A stretch of 64,000 nucleotides of DNA from Pseudomonadota bacterium (GCA_025355105.1 JANYAE010000052.1:62001-126000), one strand, 5' to 3'; positions 26,701 through 34,443 are shown, counted from the stretch's first letter. Translations and numbers: made by a program. Notes: a model not told the origin generated them from the sequence alone.

Positions 26701-26859
26701 TTCGCGCCGACGGCCGATGCGGCGGTGGGGCTGACGCATTTTCTCGGCACCGGCGAATCGACGCTCGGCGCGCTGCAGGCCTTCAGGGCCGACGTAGTCG
26801 TCAAGCTCGACGCGCGGCTCATCGCCGCAGGCCGGCCATCGCTCGCGCCGGCGCTCTGA
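23734..26859 (+). CDS. Large exported Asp-box (BNR/sortilin-like) beta-propeller protein
   Basis: 1041-residue protein with a signal peptide (LAGLILSLCPLLAAAAAP) and at least eleven Asp-box repeats of the S-x-D-x-G-x-x-W kind (ESGDAGRTW, RSDDGGASW, RSRDGGRHW, RSTDGGDSW, RSDDAGATW, RTDDGGNHW, RSDDEGGHW, ASRDGGATW and others), building one or two VPS10/sialidase-like propellers. The last ~250 residues include a beta-sandwich and a helical region with ARLARAIDG. Relatives are annotated as glycosyl hydrolases, but no sialidase catalytic Arg triad is evident, so it may be a binding or structural surface protein. The start at 23734 is preferred because 13 extra charged residues would precede the signal otherwise. 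No strong ribosome site is visible. Confidence 0.85.
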   Translation: MPHTSPSARLAGLILSLCPLLAAAAAPVRPALDALHWRLIGPYRGGRVLAVAGVPGEHDHFYFGAVNGGVWESGDAGRTWQPRFDAMPVGSIGALAIAPSAPRVIYVGTGEADMRSSIAHGDGMYRSDDGGASWQKIGLEHSFQIGRILVDPSDPGIVYVAALGHAYGPNPERGVFRSRDGGRHWARVLFRDADTGAIDLAFRPGDPKLIYAALWQTRRPPWSVYAPANGPGGGLYRSTDGGDSWTPLAGHGLPEHPGRIGLAVAPSRPDRVYALVDAVQGGLFRSDDAGATWTRVSSDTRIWQRGWYFGGISVEPRNADIVYVCNTALYRSDDAGASFSPIKGAPGGDDYHTLWIDPADPQRRMLGVDQGAIVSVNGGATWSSWFNQPTGQFYHVATDRRFPYWVYGAQQDSGAAAVPSRTDSADGINLMQFTELTAGGESDYIAPDPLDPEVVYGGRVERFDRRTQQTRNIDPTLAYPGRYRRTWTLPLVFSRRDPRVLYYSNQHLFRTDDGGNHWQLISPDLSRQTLSVPSNLDAATAADHADVGDRRGVIYTIGPSPLRDGLLWVGTDDGLVWRSDDEGGHWRDVTPMALTPWSKVGIVEPSHFDAARAYLAVDRRRLEDDHPYVYASRDGGATWALRTDGLPVDEPVNVVREDPERPGLLYAGTERGVYVSLDDGGHWQPLRSGLPATSVRDIEVHGDDLVIATHGRAFWVLDDVSPLRQLNAAAAAAPAWLARPADAVRLRPSDFTGSPMQHDEPMAPNPAFGAALYYHLRDVTTAVVLRIEDAEGRTLRRYASTDAARPVDPEKVDTAPEWTAPLATPATDAGLHRFVWDLHLEAAAGRRADDPRAQGVWATPGHYRVVLEAGGQTLSAPFEVRPDPRSSLAAADYVRTATSAVAVELMRGRIADAARASEKLHGALIGAAQAVDAALAGTLRETADELQRLADLDLDKDPRSIHPEPTNLAGLRALAAEGARLARAIDGADFAPTADAAVGLTHFLGTGESTLGALQAFRADVVVKLDARLIAAGRPSLAPAL

Positions 26860-26887
26860 TCGCCGGCAGCCAGGAACGGGAGCGACT

Positions 26888-28012
26888 ATGAGGACGCGAG
26901 CGGCAGTGTTGACGACGATCGGCGCCGCGCGGCCATACGCCGAGTCGCGGCCGCTGCTCGTCGACGAGGTCACGCTGGACCCGCCGGGCCGCGACGAGGT
27001 ACTGATCGCGGTCCGCGCGGCGGGCCTGTGTCACTCCGACCTCTCGGTGATCGACGGCAACCGTCCGCGGCCGCTACCGATGGTGCTCGGCCACGAATGC
27101 GCCGGTGTGGTCGAGGCGCTCGGCCCCGGCGTCACGGATCTGCGCGTCGGCGACCACGTGGTCGCCGCATTCGTGCCGAGTTGCCGGCATTGCGAACCCT
27201 GTACGCGCGGTCGCCCGGCGCTGTGCGAGCCCGGCGCGGCCAGCAACACCGCCGGAACGCTGCTCGGCGGCGCGCGCCGCCTGCACCGCGGCGCCGAGCC
27301 GCTCCACCATCACCTCGGCGTCTCGGCTTTTGCCGACCACGCGGTGCTCTCGCGCCGGTCGCTGGTGCGGGTCGACGTCACGCTGCCCTTCGAGCAGGCG
27401 GCACTCTTTGGCTGCGCCGTGACCACCGGCGTCGGCGCGGTCGTCAACACCGTGCAGATGGAGCCGGGCGCGCGCGTCGCGATCGTCGGCCTCGGCGGCG
27501 TCGGGCTCGCCGCGCTGCTCGGTGCGCGCGCCGCCGGCGCCGCCGTCCGCATCGCGGTGGACCTCTCGCCCGAGAAGCTCGCCCTCGCCCGCGAGCTTGG
27601 CGCCACCGATACCTGCGACGCCGCAGACCCACGCGCGGCCGAGCTCGTGCGCGACCTCACCGCCGGCGGCGTCGACTACGCCTTCGAGATGGCAGGCTCG
27701 ACGCGAGCGCTCGAGTTCGCGTACCGCATCACTCGTCGTGGTGGTACGACGGTGACGGCGGGGCTCGCGCATCCGCAGTCGATGCTGTCGATCGCCCACG
27801 TCGGCCTGGTCGCCGAGGAGCGCACGCTGAAGGGCAGCTACCTCGGCAGTGCCGATCCCGAGCGCGACATTCCGCGTTTCATCGAGTGGTTCCAGGCCGG
27901 CCGGCTGCCGGTCGATCGGTTGCTGTCGGCGCGACTGTCGCTCGCGCAGATCAACGCGGCGTTCGATACGCTCGCCGACGGACGTGCCGTGCGCCAGGTG
28001 GTCATCTTCTGA
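26888..28012 (+). CDS. Zinc-dependent alcohol dehydrogenase (MDR family)
   Basis: 374-residue medium-chain dehydrogenase. Catalytic zinc ligands are Cys48 (GLCHSD), His69-Glu70 (GHE) and a Cys in LFGCAVTTGVGAV; the structural zinc is held by Cys99, 102, 105 and 113 (CRHCEPCTRGRPALC). The NAD-binding motif is GLGGVGLAALLGA. The lobe insert and FGCAVTTG place it near class III/aryl alcohol dehydrogenases (also related to NDMA- and glutathione-dependent enzymes). It oxidises an alcohol or reduces an aldehyde in the cytoplasm. The ATG is 28 bases after the propeller gene stop with GGGAG in between, so it may be co-transcribed, though a functional link is not obvious. Confidence 0.92.
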   Translation: MRTRAAVLTTIGAARPYAESRPLLVDEVTLDPPGRDEVLIAVRAAGLCHSDLSVIDGNRPRPLPMVLGHECAGVVEALGPGVTDLRVGDHVVAAFVPSCRHCEPCTRGRPALCEPGAASNTAGTLLGGARRLHRGAEPLHHHLGVSAFADHAVLSRRSLVRVDVTLPFEQAALFGCAVTTGVGAVVNTVQMEPGARVAIVGLGGVGLAALLGARAAGAAVRIAVDLSPEKLALARELGATDTCDAADPRAAELVRDLTAGGVDYAFEMAGSTRALEFAYRITRRGGTTVTAGLAHPQSMLSIAHVGLVAEERTLKGSYLGSADPERDIPRFIEWFQAGRLPVDRLLSARLSLAQINAAFDTLADGRAVRQVVIF

Positions 28013-28132
28013 GGCCCCCGTCACGGTCGGTCACCCTGCGCTTGAGGGCAGCCGGGCGTCGGCGTACGGTAGCGGCCGGCGGAACCGGTCAGCGCCGGCC
28101 GCCAGGACCCAGCGAAAGGAGTGACCGAGCCC

Positions 28133-28570
28133 GTGCAGCCGAATCCGATGCCCGACGGCCCATTGCCGAAGATCGCCGCGCTCGGCCTGATCATGGCGGG
28201 CTTGGGACTCGTGGGCATGACGGCCGGCGACCTGCCGGGAATTGCGGAACAGCTGGCGGCGCCGCGCTGGCTGATGGGCATTCTCGGCGGCGTGATCTTC
28301 GGATCCGGCTGGCAGGCCGGCCACGACACGCGCACGGGGATGCCCGTCCGTCGCGCGCCGCAGTGGGTTGAGCTGATCGCCTTCGGTGCCGTCGGCATCG
28401 TGCTCGCCAAGCTCAGCGACCTGACGCGTGCCGAACCGGGCACAGGCCCCGCGCTGCAGAGCGGGATCGCGGTCAATTCCGCCGCGCGCGTGCTGTTCGG
28501 CATCGGCATCGGAATCATCATTGGCTGGGTGGCCTACGAGGGCTCGCGCAGCCGCCGCGCCGGGCACTAG
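28133..28570 (+). CDS. Small integral membrane protein of unknown function
   Basis: 145-residue protein with four hydrophobic segments (IAALGLIMAGLGLVGM; WLMGILGGVIFGSG; WVELIAFGAVGIVLA; VLFGIGIGIIIGWVAY) and a basic C-terminus, so an inner-membrane protein. I do not recognise a family. The start is set at the GTG with AAGGAG eleven bases upstream; a GTG twelve bases earlier overlaps that ribosome site. Neighbours are an alcohol dehydrogenase upstream and bactofilin downstream, all on the same strand, but the 103-base gap to bactofilin contains a hairpin. Confidence 0.65.
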   Translation: MQPNPMPDGPLPKIAALGLIMAGLGLVGMTAGDLPGIAEQLAAPRWLMGILGGVIFGSGWQAGHDTRTGMPVRRAPQWVELIAFGAVGIVLAKLSDLTRAEPGTGPALQSGIAVNSAARVLFGIGIGIIIGWVAYEGSRSRRAGH

Positions 28571-28577
28571 TTGCCCG
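28561..28577 (+). terminator. Short hairpin over the stop of the small membrane protein gene
   Basis: Six-base perfect stem CGGGCA/TGCCCG around a five-base loop that contains the TAG stop codon. No T-run follows. It could attenuate read-through from the membrane protein gene into bactofilin, or be chance. Confidence 0.3.
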
Positions 28578-28673
28578 CCGGCTGTCGCCGCCGGCCGACG
28601 CTTTTGGCGGTGACGACGTCGTCAGGCCGCCGTACTGTCGGTCCCCCAGTCCCGAGACAATCAGGGGGTCAAC

Positions 28674-29195
28674 ATGGCGTTCTTCAAAGACACGGCTGGC
28701 GGGACGCGTGAACCGCTTCCGCCCGCACGTGACGCGCTGCAGCGCGAACCTGAACGGCCCGCGCCGGTGGAAATGCCGCGCCGCGTCGTCGAGGTGCCGG
28801 AGCCGCGGCCGGCTGCGCGCACCGAGCCCAAGGAATCGCTGATCGCCGCCGATCTCACCATCGAAGGCAAGATTGAAGGTACCGGCCACGTGCGCATTGC
28901 CGGGCGCTTCAAGGGCGACGTGCAGGTGCAGGGCAACCTGACGATCGAGAACGGCGCGCATCTGGCAGGCCAGGTCCGCGCCAAGCAGGTCATCGTCGCC
29001 GGTGAGCTGCAGGGCAACATCGACGGCGCCGGGCGTGTCGAGGTGCTCGAGACCGGCGTGCTGGTCGGCGACGTCAAGGCGGGCTCGGTCAGCGTGGCCG
29101 CGGGATCGCGGATGCGCGGACAGATCGAGTTCGGCTGGGGTGAGAAGGGCGCGCCGAAGGCGGACATTCCGCGAGGCAGCGGATCTGGCGCATGA
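28674..29195 (+). CDS. Bactofilin (polymer-forming cytoskeletal protein)
   Basis: 173-residue bactofilin with a ~55-residue unstructured, proline-rich N-terminus and the right-handed beta-helix DUF583 core: SLIAADLTIEGKIEG, GRFKGDVQVQGNLTIE, VIVAGELQGNIDGAG, VLETGVLVGDVKAGSVSV. Bactofilins self-assemble into filaments without nucleotide and scaffold cell-wall enzymes, stalks or chromosome-segregation proteins. AGGGGG sits five bases before the ATG. Its stop overlaps the ATG of the following zinc-ribbon gene, so the two proteins are made together and may act together. No M23 peptidase is adjacent, unlike many bactofilin loci. Confidence 0.92.
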   Translation: MAFFKDTAGGTREPLPPARDALQREPERPAPVEMPRRVVEVPEPRPAARTEPKESLIAADLTIEGKIEGTGHVRIAGRFKGDVQVQGNLTIENGAHLAGQVRAKQVIVAGELQGNIDGAGRVEVLETGVLVGDVKAGSVSVAAGSRMRGQIEFGWGEKGAPKADIPRGSGSGA

Positions 29196-29527
29196 GCACG
29201 GCTCGTGCGCCGCTTGCGGGCCGAACGCGGTCGTGCCCGCACTGCAAGGCGACGATCCTCGAGAGCGCGGACGTCTGCCCGGCCTGCCGGCATCACCTGC
29301 GCTTCAATCCGGCCGGCCAGGCGGCAACCGTCACGGCGCAATCGGTGTTCCGCGTCGAGGGCGTCATCGAGAATGTCGAGGCCGTGCCCTCGGAGTATGC
29401 CGTCGTCGTCGCTGTGTCAGACGAACGGGGCACGGAGATCGCGCGCAAGGTCGTGAACGTCGGGGCCCTCGCGCCAGGCGAGCGACGCTCCTGCGTGGTC
29501 TCGATCGATCTCTTCAAGCCGACCTGA
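29192..29527 (+). CDS. Zinc-ribbon protein coupled to bactofilin
   Basis: 111-residue protein starting in an ATGA overlap with the bactofilin stop. It has a zinc ribbon CPHC...CPAC at residues ~15-32 (ILESADVCPACRHHLRF) and a beta-rich C-terminal domain (VFRVEGVIENVEA, YAVVVAVSDERG, SCVVSIDLFKPT) that resembles a small beta-sandwich; it ends without a membrane anchor. I do not recognise a named family. The coupling suggests a cytoplasmic partner or regulator of the bactofilin filament. Confidence 0.75.
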   Translation: MSTARAPLAGRTRSCPHCKATILESADVCPACRHHLRFNPAGQAATVTAQSVFRVEGVIENVEAVPSEYAVVVAVSDERGTEIARKVVNVGALAPGERRSCVVSIDLFKPT

Positions 29528-29542
29528 CTCGGCCTTCGCGCC

Positions 29543-30835
29543 TCAGCGTCCGAGCCGGTCGCGGATCCGTCCGTAGCTGACGCCGGCCGCGACCCCGATG
29601 CGCCAAAATCGGTGGAATCGCAGCCGTGGCACCGGTGTCACCGGCAGGGCAAGCGATTCGAGCGGCTCGCCAGCCGCCGCGGCCGCGAGTTGCGCGCCCA
29701 TCGCGGTTCCGAACGCGACACCGCGCCCGCTGTAGCCGAGCCCGATGAATAGGCCAGGTGCCGGCGCGTGGAAGCGCGGATAGAAATCGGGCGTCAGCGC
29801 GAACTGGCCGTTCCACCAGTGCGTCCATTCGACGGCTGCGAGCGCGGGCCACAGCCTCTCGGCGTAGCGCACCAGGTGCCCGTAGTGGGCGCGCGCCGCG
29901 TCGCTGTGCTGGCGGCCGCGGCCGCCCATCAGCAGCCGCCCGTCGGCATCGCGGCGGTAGTACACGGTGATGTTGCCCGCCTCGTACACGACGCAACCGC
30001 CGGCCAGCAGCGCGTCGCAGAGCGGTGATGGCAGCGGTGTCGTGGCGATGATCGAGCTGTAGATCGGCACGATGCTCGTCCGCAGTCCCGGCCACAGGTT
30101 GTCGCTGTAGCCGTCGGTGGCGAGCACGACGCGATCGGCGCGCACTACGCCACCCGGCGTCGTCACGCGCCAGCCCGTACCGTCGCGCTCCAGCCGCAGC
30201 GCGGGCGTGGCGGAGTGGATCGTGGCGCCGAGTCGCGATGCCGCGGCGGCCAAGCCGCGCGCGAGGCTGAGCGGATTGACGGCGCCACCGCGCGCGTCGA
30301 AGGTCGCGCCGACGTAGCGGTCGGTTCCGGTCACGGCCGCGACTCTGGGCGCGTCCCAGAATTCCACGGCGACGCCGCGCCGCGCCCACTGCGCGACGGA
30401 CGCGCGTAGCGTCGAACAGTGCTGCTCTCGGTAGGCGGCGCGTAGCGTGCCAGTGCGTCGTGCCTCGCAGTCGATGCCGTGCCGCGCGATCAGCTCGAAC
30501 AGCAAGTCCGGCGCGCCGCCGGCCAGTCGCACAAGCTGCGGGCCGTGCAGCGGTCCCAGCGCGCGCTCGACGTCATCCGGCTCGTGTTTGAGACCGGCGT
30601 TGACCTGGCCGCCGTTGCGTCCGGCGGCGCCCCAGCCCGGTTCGCGCGCCTCGAGCAACGCGACGCGCCGACCGCGCTCGGCGAGGTGCAGCGCAGCCGA
30701 GAGCCCGGTGTAACCGCCGCCGACGACTACGACTTCCACCCGCAGTGCGCCGCCGAGCGGAGCGGTCGGCACGGCTGGCGTCGCGGTGAGCGTATAGAGG
30801 CAGCGCGGAGCGTCGAGTTCGAGAGCGGTCGGCAC
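29543..30835 (-). CDS. FAD-dependent amine/amino-acid oxidoreductase (PuuB-like)
   Basis: 430-residue DAO-family flavoprotein: VVVVGGGYTGLSAALHLAERG binds FAD, GWGAAGRNGGQVNAG follows, and the end has GLFIGLGYSGRGVAFGTAMG. The arrangement is like gamma-glutamylputrescine oxidase and N-methyl-amino-acid oxidases, oxidising a C-N bond in the cytoplasm with release of an aldehyde and amine. The start is a GTG six bases after the MFS transporter stop, so transporter and oxidase form one operon: uptake of a small amine followed by its oxidation. This operon is divergent from the TTQ amine dehydrogenase genes, which supports an amine substrate. Confidence 0.9.
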   Translation of the reverse strand: MPTALELDAPRCLYTLTATPAVPTAPLGGALRVEVVVVGGGYTGLSAALHLAERGRRVALLEAREPGWGAAGRNGGQVNAGLKHEPDDVERALGPLHGPQLVRLAGGAPDLLFELIARHGIDCEARRTGTLRAAYREQHCSTLRASVAQWARRGVAVEFWDAPRVAAVTGTDRYVGATFDARGGAVNPLSLARGLAAAASRLGATIHSATPALRLERDGTGWRVTTPGGVVRADRVVLATDGYSDNLWPGLRTSIVPIYSSIIATTPLPSPLCDALLAGGCVVYEAGNITVYYRRDADGRLLMGGRGRQHSDAARAHYGHLVRYAERLWPALAAVEWTHWWNGQFALTPDFYPRFHAPAPGLFIGLGYSGRGVAFGTAMGAQLAAAAAGEPLESLALPVTPVPRLRFHRFWRIGVAAGVSYGRIRDRLGR

Positions 30836-30841
30836 GACGTG

Positions 30842-32122
30842 TCAGGTCCAGCGCCGGCGCACGGCGAGCGTCGACAGCACCGCCGCCACCATCGCGCTCA
30901 CAACCAGCAACACCAGGGTACGTCCGTAGTTGCCGGTCAGGTCGAACACCCAGCCGGCTGCGATGCCGGACAGCCACAGCGTGCCAAGCTCGACGCAGTA
31001 CCAGACGCTGTAGGCGTGGTCGACATTGACGTGCGGAAAACGCGCGCGCATGAGCTTGACGAAGAAAATGTCGGAACCACCGATCATGATGCCGAAGCAG
31101 ACAGCGTGGGTCACCAGCGCGGCGACGGACGGCGTGCGGCTCACGGCCAGCATTGCGAGCGCGCCGGCGAGCAGCATCGCATGCATCAACACGCCAACGC
31201 GCCCGAGCGGCCAGCGGTCCACGGCCCAGCCCGTGGCGAGGCCGCCGAGCGCGGCGAAGCCCGCGGTCGAGCCGAGCACGATCGAGGTCAGCTCGCCGCT
31301 GTAGCCGGCACCCTGGACGATCGCCGCCTGGTGCGCGAGGACGCCACCGTAGGTCATGTAGAAAAAGAGCGTGGCCGACGCGATCAGCCAGAACAGCGGC
31401 GAGCGCAGCAGATCGCCGAGCGTGCCCGCCGGCTCGGCCACGGCCACGGCGCCGGCGACCGGACGATCGCCGACCGCCGCCGCCGGCGTGGCGGGCAGCG
31501 GGTCGCCGTCCGCAGCAAGGCCGAGCTCGGCCGGCGAGCGGATGCGCTGCACCCAGAGGATCGGGCCGAGCGCGAATGCCAGCAGCGCGACGCCGAGCGC
31601 GATGCAGGCGCCGCGCCAGCCGAAGCTGCGGATGATCGCTTCGGTGACCGGCGCGAGCACCATGCCGCCGACGTGCCAGCCGGCCCAGGCCATGCCGAGC
31701 GCGAGACCGTAGCGCCTCGAGAACCAGCGCGCAATGATGACCGGGATCGTGACCGCGAACATGATCTTGCCGAAGCCCATCGCGGCGCGCAGCAGGTACA
31801 TTTCGGTCAGCGTCGACACGCTCGCGAGCATCAGCACGCACAGTGCCTCGAGGACGATGCCGATCGCGAGCAGCCGTGTGACCCCGAAGCGCCGCATCGC
31901 GAGGCCGCCGATGACCAGCAGCGGCGCGCTCAGCCAGAAGGCCGAGACGATGCCGCCCGTGGCTGCGCGGCTCCAGCCGAATTCGTCGGTGAGCGGCTTG
32001 ACGAACAGCGCGAAGCAGTAGAGGCCGCCGCCGTAGACGAAGAAGCCGGCGAAAAACAGCGCAGCGAGCACCTTCCAGCCGTAGTACAGGCCGGCTGCGG
32101 CGGAATCGATGTTCGATTTCAT
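30842..32122 (-). CDS. MFS transporter (oxalate/formate or monocarboxylate type)
   Basis: 426-residue transporter with twelve predicted membrane segments. The first begins GWKVLAALFFAGFFVYGGGLYCF, an opening seen in the OFA/MCT branch (MFS_1) of the major facilitator superfamily; a central loop of ~30 residues precedes segment 7. It would be a proton-coupled carrier of an organic anion or zwitterion. The ATG at 32122 is chosen; an in-frame ATG 54 bases upstream would add a charged leader. It is the first gene of an operon with the FAD oxidoreductase and is divergent from the amine dehydrogenase operon. Confidence 0.88.
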   Translation of the reverse strand: MKSNIDSAAAGLYYGWKVLAALFFAGFFVYGGGLYCFALFVKPLTDEFGWSRAATGGIVSAFWLSAPLLVIGGLAMRRFGVTRLLAIGIVLEALCVLMLASVSTLTEMYLLRAAMGFGKIMFAVTIPVIIARWFSRRYGLALGMAWAGWHVGGMVLAPVTEAIIRSFGWRGACIALGVALLAFALGPILWVQRIRSPAELGLAADGDPLPATPAAAVGDRPVAGAVAVAEPAGTLGDLLRSPLFWLIASATLFFYMTYGGVLAHQAAIVQGAGYSGELTSIVLGSTAGFAALGGLATGWAVDRWPLGRVGVLMHAMLLAGALAMLAVSRTPSVAALVTHAVCFGIMIGGSDIFFVKLMRARFPHVNVDHAYSVWYCVELGTLWLSGIAAGWVFDLTGNYGRTLVLLVVSAMVAAVLSTLAVRRRWT

Positions 32123-32273
32123 ATGGTCATCGAGTATCGCGTGCCCACAGATGCCGGTCCATCTGGACGGTTGCACCGCTGGGTGCGGTGTGCGTCCGAC
32201 GGCCGGCGCACGCTGCCATCAGCTGCCCGCCTGTGGCACACTGGGGTGGCACGTCGAGGGGGAGAAACACTTC

Positions 32274-33419
32274 ATGTGGCAGAGAGCAACGGGCGCCTGT
32301 CTTGCGCTGCTGACGGCATGGGCCGCGGGCGCTGCCGTGCCGCCGCCACTGCCGGCCGAGCACCTGGGACTCGCGACGCTACCCGCCGCCTCGCCGCACT
32401 GGGTGTGGGTGTTCGACGAGTCGAACAACAACGAAACCGACATGCGGCTCTATCTGTGGGACGCCGACGCGCGTCGCCAGCTCGGCCAGATAGACATCGG
32501 CTTCTGGGCGGGGGTTGCGATGTCGCCGGATGGCCGCACCACGGCGGTCGCGACCAGCTATTTCTCCCGCGGCAGCCACGGCACCCGGACCGACGTGCTC
32601 GAGCTGACCGACAATTCGACGCTGTCGATCACCGCCGAGATCGTGCTGCCGTCGAGGCACGCGCAGACGATTCCGCTGCACAACATCGCATTCAGCGGCG
32701 ACGGGCGCCTTGTCTACGTCACGAATCTGTCGCCCGCGACCTCCTACACGGTCGTCGACCTGGCGAAGAAGGCCGTCGTCGGCGAGGTGGACACCGACGG
32801 CTGCGTGCTGGTGCTTCCCTCGCGCCAGCGGAGCGTGTCGTCGCTGTGCGAGACCGGCCGCCTGCTGACGGTACAGCTCGACGACAGCGGCCACGAGAGT
32901 TCACGCAAGATGTCCGCGCCGTTCTTCAGCGTCGACAAGGACCCGATCTTCATCCAGGGCGTGCCAACCTCCAACGGCCTGCTGTTTCTGTCGTTCCTCG
33001 GCGATGTCTACGGCGTGGACCTGTCCGCTGCGGAACCGGCGTTCGCGCCGGTGTGGGCGACGATGAGCGCGGCGGAGCGCGGCAAGTGGCGGCCCGGCGG
33101 CGCGCAGGTCGTGGCGCTGCACCGCAAGACGGGTCGGCTGTTCCTGCAGGTGCACAAGGGCGGCGACGGCTCGCACAAGGTCACGGGCGATGAGGTCTGG
33201 GTCTACGACGGCGCCGCGCACCGGCGCGTCGCGCGGTGGCCGATCGACGTCAAGAAGTACAGCGGCGTCCAGGCCATCCAGGTCTCACAGGATGACAAGC
33301 CGTTGCTGTTCCTGCTGACGGAAACGTCGGATCTGCTGGTCCTCGACGCGATGACCGGGCGATTCTTGTATGCCGAACCGAAACTGGGGCAGTCATCGTG
33401 GTATCTCCTCAACCCATAA
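32274..33419 (+). CDS. mauB: TTQ amine dehydrogenase, large (alpha) subunit, MauB-like
   Basis: 381-residue exported protein resembling the heavy subunit of methylamine/aromatic amine dehydrogenase. A signal peptide spans residues ~5-21 (CLALLTAWAAGAAV). The seven-bladed propeller is seen in WVFDESNNNETDMRLYL, VAMSPDGRTTAVATSYFSRG, RTDVLELTDNSTLSI, VTNLSPATSYTVVDL, VDKDPIFIQGVP and DEVWVYDGAAHRRVARW. It scaffolds the catalytic light subunit in a periplasmic alpha2-beta2 enzyme that oxidises primary amines to aldehyde and ammonia. GGGGAG precedes the ATG. The next gene overlaps its stop, as expected for paired subunits. Confidence 0.9.
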   Translation: MWQRATGACLALLTAWAAGAAVPPPLPAEHLGLATLPAASPHWVWVFDESNNNETDMRLYLWDADARRQLGQIDIGFWAGVAMSPDGRTTAVATSYFSRGSHGTRTDVLELTDNSTLSITAEIVLPSRHAQTIPLHNIAFSGDGRLVYVTNLSPATSYTVVDLAKKAVVGEVDTDGCVLVLPSRQRSVSSLCETGRLLTVQLDDSGHESSRKMSAPFFSVDKDPIFIQGVPTSNGLLFLSFLGDVYGVDLSAAEPAFAPVWATMSAAERGKWRPGGAQVVALHRKTGRLFLQVHKGGDGSHKVTGDEVWVYDGAAHRRVARWPIDVKKYSGVQAIQVSQDDKPLLFLLTETSDLLVLDAMTGRFLYAEPKLGQSSWYLLNP

Positions 33420-33946
33420 CGATGCAGCAGCGCCTCGACCACTGGGCCGAGCGCGTTTCCCGAGGCGTCGCGCGGCGCACCTCGCGTCGTGGCTTCCTGT
33501 CAGCCTTCGGCCGCACGCTGACCGGTGTCGCGCTGTTGCCGCTGCTGCCGGTCATGCGTGGCTCGCAGGCGCTGGCCGCGGAACCGGCCGCGAAAGCGGC
33601 ATCGACCGATCCGAACGCCTGCGAGTACTGGAAGTACTGCGCGATCGACGGCTTCCTCTGCGGCTGCTGCGGTGGCAGCTCCTCGACCTGCCCGCCGGGC
33701 ACGCAGCAGTCGCCGATCACCTGGATCGGTACCTGTCACAACCCGGCCGACGGGCGTGACTACATCATGTCGTACAACGACTGCTGCGGTAAGACCAGTT
33801 GCGGCAGCTGTTTCTGCAACCGCAACGAGGGCGAACGCCCGATGTACCGGATGTCACTTAACAACGACGTCAATTGGTGCATGGCGAACGACAATCCGAA
33901 CTATCACTGTTCGGTGTCGGTTGTCCTGGGGGTTGCCGGCAAGTGA
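33398..33946 (+). CDS. mauA: TTQ amine dehydrogenase, light (beta) subunit, MauA-like
   Basis: 182-residue catalytic subunit that carries tryptophan tryptophylquinone. A twin-arginine signal (TSRRGFLSAFG) lies at ~28-38. Matching it by eye with the Paracoccus chain, the two tryptophans that cross-link are Trp109 (TWIGTCHNP) and Trp160 (DVNWCMAND); catalytic Asp84 (CAIDG), Asp128 (YNDCC) and Tyr169 (NYHC) are present. The mature part has 14 cysteines instead of the usual 12; the extra pair (Cys91, Cys135) could make a seventh disulfide. The start is a GTG overlapping mauB with GGGGC before it; an in-frame ATG at 33422 is the alternative. No mauD, mauE or mauG is adjacent. Confidence 0.9.
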   Translation: MVSPQPITMQQRLDHWAERVSRGVARRTSRRGFLSAFGRTLTGVALLPLLPVMRGSQALAAEPAAKAASTDPNACEYWKYCAIDGFLCGCCGGSSSTCPPGTQQSPITWIGTCHNPADGRDYIMSYNDCCGKTSCGSCFCNRNEGERPMYRMSLNNDVNWCMANDNPNYHCSVSVVLGVAGK

Positions 33947-34443
33947 GCCCGCGGGGCCGGCCGCGCGCACCCGGCCTCGCACTGCTGGCCACCGCTGGCG
34001 TGATGCTCGTGCTGATGGCGCGCGCCGATGAGGTGCCGCGCTTTCCCGAGGGCGCCGCGGTCTTCCAGGCGAACTGCGCCGTCTGCCATCGCGCCACCGG
34101 TGCCGGCACGCCCGGCCTCGCGCCGCCGGTCACGCAGTACCCACCCCGCTTCATCGCGACGCCGGAGGGTCGGCGCCAGCTGGCGCTAACCGTGCTGTTC
34201 GGAATGTTCGGCGACATCGTGGTCGCCGAGCGGCACTACAACTTCAAGATGCCGGATTTTGTGCGCCTCGATGACGCTACGCTCGCGGCGACGCTCAACT
34301 TCGTGGTGTTCGATCTCGGCCACGCGCCGGCGGAGGCTGCGCCGCTGACCGTGTCGGATATCGCCGCCGAGCGGCCGCGAGCGCTTGACGGCAGCGCAGT
34401 ACTGGCCCATCGCGGCGAGGTCGTCGCCCAGCTCGCGCCGTGA
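33943..34443 (+). CDS. Monoheme c-type cytochrome in the amine dehydrogenase operon
   Basis: 166-residue exported cytochrome c. The start is a GTG overlapping the light-subunit stop (GTGA) with a GGGGG ribosome site upstream. A signal segment (ALLATAGVMLVLMARA) leads to CAVCH (Cys45, Cys48, His49), then a methionine in NFKMPDFVRL that may be the sixth heme ligand. Only one CxxCH is present, so it is not MauG. Its place directly after the light subunit suggests it accepts electrons from TTQ, replacing amicyanin or cytochrome c-551i. Confidence 0.88.
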   Translation: MSPRGRPRAPGLALLATAGVMLVLMARADEVPRFPEGAAVFQANCAVCHRATGAGTPGLAPPVTQYPPRFIATPEGRRQLALTVLFGMFGDIVVAERHYNFKMPDFVRLDDATLAATLNFVVFDLGHAPAEAAPLTVSDIAAERPRALDGSAVLAHRGEVVAQLAP

